Assembly (NCBI GenBank): GCA_965247705.1
Contig: CBDFHV010000082.1
Span: forward strand, 1 to 64,000
DNA length: 64,000 nucleotides
From: CBDFHV01 sp965247705
GTDB taxonomy: Bacteria > Pseudomonadota > Alphaproteobacteria > Rhodospirillales > CAMCUA01
Reading direction: 5' to 3'
The position numbers were made by a program, and so were the translations under genes. The notes under the pieces are model-generated. The model was not told the origin of the DNA. It was given only the letters and a program-made list of their open reading frames with translations, and ran no database searches. Positions 63,059 through 64,000 of the stretch are shown here, piece by piece; position 1 is the stretch's first letter, and every line of letters begins with the position of its first letter.

Positions 63059-63784
63059 TCATGGCCGCAGGGTCAGCCGGTCGCCACGGACTTCGTAGGA
63101 CCCGAGGCGGGCGAGAAAGCTCATGCCGAGGAGCGAGCGGTTCATGGCGGCGCCGTTGACGGAGGCATGCACGTCAACCATGTCGATGGGGCCCAGGCGG
63201 ACCCGGTTCAGGGTTACCGGCGCCCCGCGCACGGTGCCGTTGGCGGTGTTGTAGAGGCGTGTGTAGCGCAAGGCACCCAGGTCGAAGCCCAGGCGTTCCG
63301 CGTCCCGGGGCGTCAGCACCACGTCGCTGGCCCCGGTGTCGACCAGGAAGCGAAGCGGGGTGCCGTCCACCTCCGCCTCCACCGTGAAGTGCCCGTCGGT
63401 GCCGGCGCGAAAGCTGATGGCGCCGTCCCCCTCCACCCCCCAGTCGGGTATCAGCTCGCCCAGCAGCCGGTCCTTGAGGCCGGCCGCCTCGTCACGGAAG
63501 CTGTAGACCACCAGGATAACCGCCCCGATGCCGATCCAGGCGATGGCCGATTTCAGGGCCGGGCCCGGCTGGGCCCGGATGCGCACGGCGACGGCGCCGC
63601 CGAGGAACACCAGCAGCACGGCCAGGTAAACGATCCGCACCTGGCTCCCCTGGTCCTCGAGGGCGTCGGGGAAACGTTCGGCCAGCAAATAGATCGCCAG
63701 GGCCCCTACGAGGATCGCCAGCACCAGCCACGGCCACAGGCGGCGGGGCGGACGGACCGGTTTCTGGGGCCAGGGAGAGCTCAC
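63059..63784 (-). CDS. membrane-anchored retropepsin-like aspartic protease (clan AA)
   Basis: This 241-residue protein has three hydrophobic helices in the first 95 residues (WPWLVLAILVGALAIYLL, VYLAVLLVFLGGAVAV, IAWIGIGAVILVVYSF). A periplasmic single retropepsin domain follows, with the active-site motif FLVDTGASDVVL and the later LLGMSFLARLGSYEV. It matches the TIGR02281-type proteases common in alphaproteobacteria; such domains act as dimers. GTG 63784 with GGGAG upstream is chosen over an open frame to 63913 that runs through the repeat pair. Confidence 0.88.
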   Translation of the reverse strand: MSSPWPQKPVRPPRRLWPWLVLAILVGALAIYLLAERFPDALEDQGSQVRIVYLAVLLVFLGGAVAVRIRAQPGPALKSAIAWIGIGAVILVVYSFRDEAAGLKDRLLGELIPDWGVEGDGAISFRAGTDGHFTVEAEVDGTPLRFLVDTGASDVVLTPRDAERLGFDLGALRYTRLYNTANGTVRGAPVTLNRVRLGPIDMVDVHASVNGAAMNRSLLGMSFLARLGSYEVRGDRLTLRP

Positions 63785-63802
63785 GGGTGAACTCCCGCCG
63801 TA

Positions 63803-63873
63803 GTGGGCCGGTCTCAGACCGGCCCCTACGAAACGCTTGGACCGTGCGTAGGGGCGGGTCTGAGACCCGCCCG
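63803..63873. repeat. REP-like palindromic pair upstream of the protease gene
   Basis: Units 63803-63830 (core GGGCCGGTCTCAGACCGGCCC) and 63845-63873 (core GGGCGGGTCTGAGACCCGCCC) face each other, with the CCTACG and CGTAGG tails inside. They are the same family as at 14.0, 32.6 and 36.5 kb. This copy lies between two genes on the same strand, so it may separate their transcripts. Confidence 0.85.
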
Positions 63874-63909
63874 CTTCGGACTCCAACCAACGCCAAGGGC
63901 TCGCGCGTG

Positions 63910-64000
63910 TCACGCCAGCGCCGCCTCCAGCACCCGTGCCGCGTGGCGGGCCTGGCGGCCGGTGCCGTCGGCGATCTGGTGGCGGCAGCTGAAGCCGTCG
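63910..64000 (-). CDS. C-terminal end of a probable FAD-linked oxidase / Fe-S oxidoreductase
   Basis: Thirty codons ending at TGA (63910-63912) are visible. The peptide DGFSCRHQIADGTGRQ followed by ARHAARVLEAALA resembles the conserved end of GlpC/FAD-binding (Fe-S) oxidoreductases, where GFSCR carries a cluster ligand. The rest of the gene lies outside the window, so the assignment is tentative. Confidence 0.5.
   Translation of the reverse strand, partial: DGFSCRHQIADGTGRQARHAARVLEAALA

Overview
The window looks like chromosome of a high-GC alphaproteobacterium, most probably a Rhodospirillales relative (Magnetospirillum/Rhodospirillaceae type). The grounds are the protein sequences and the gene orders FYDLN zinc-ribbon protein / aroA-cmk-rpsA-sppA-ihfB-lapA, trpF-trpB-trpA-accD-folC, ftsY-mtaB-dapF, ffh-rpsP-rimM-trmD-rplS-leuC-leuD-leuB-asd and sdhCDAB. 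This placement is inference from family knowledge; no search was run.

From 1 to about 36.5 kb the DNA is mostly core and tightly packed. Many start codons overlap the previous stop by 4 bp (aroA/cmk, trpA/accD, mtaB/ftsY, rimM/trmD, trmD/rplS). The functions are aromatic amino acid synthesis (aroA, trpFBA), ribosome and tRNA modification, SRP targeting (ffh, ftsY), leucine and lysine precursors (leuCDB, asd, dapF), pyridoxal salvage and succinate dehydrogenase. Accessory material here is a RES/Xre toxin-antitoxin pair between an ornithine-cyclodeaminase homologue and trpF, a DUF6338 membrane protein with a small disordered partner, and a 1.1 kb gap (28.1-29.2 kb). That gap has no convincing gene but holds a dense set of nested inverted repeats (candidate structured RNA) and two perfect DnaA-box matches. 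A CoA-ligase pair flanked by two nearly identical crotonase genes occupies 32.8-36.5 kb.

From 36.5 to 61.3 kb the DNA is a patchwork. There are five insertion sequences of four families (IS5-like, two IS1380, IS630, IS110). RelE/HTH and VapBC toxin-antitoxin pairs lie among nucleotide-sugar epimerases, an FAD oxidase pair (HcnB/HcnC-like), gshB-like and comM genes. Remnants of a surface-polysaccharide locus include a flippase, a chimeric epimerase/acyltransferase ORF and a 5'-truncated DUF354 gene. The clearest reconstruction is a 159-codon gene on the minus strand cut twice by two almost identical IS1380 copies. Removing each IS plus one copy of the duplicated CTAG restores an uninterrupted reading frame. 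The stretch from gshB to comM appears to be an accessory insertion between genes that are often close neighbours in this group.

From 61.3 kb to the end lie a CDP-alcohol phosphatidyltransferase homologue with an altered last motif aspartate, a double cyclic-nucleotide-binding protein, a membrane-anchored retropepsin-like protease and the 3' tip of a probable FAD/Fe-S oxidoreductase. A dispersed palindromic repeat with core GGGTCTSAGACCC occurs at four intergenic places as head-to-head pairs or a single unit. No CRISPR array or rRNA gene was seen.
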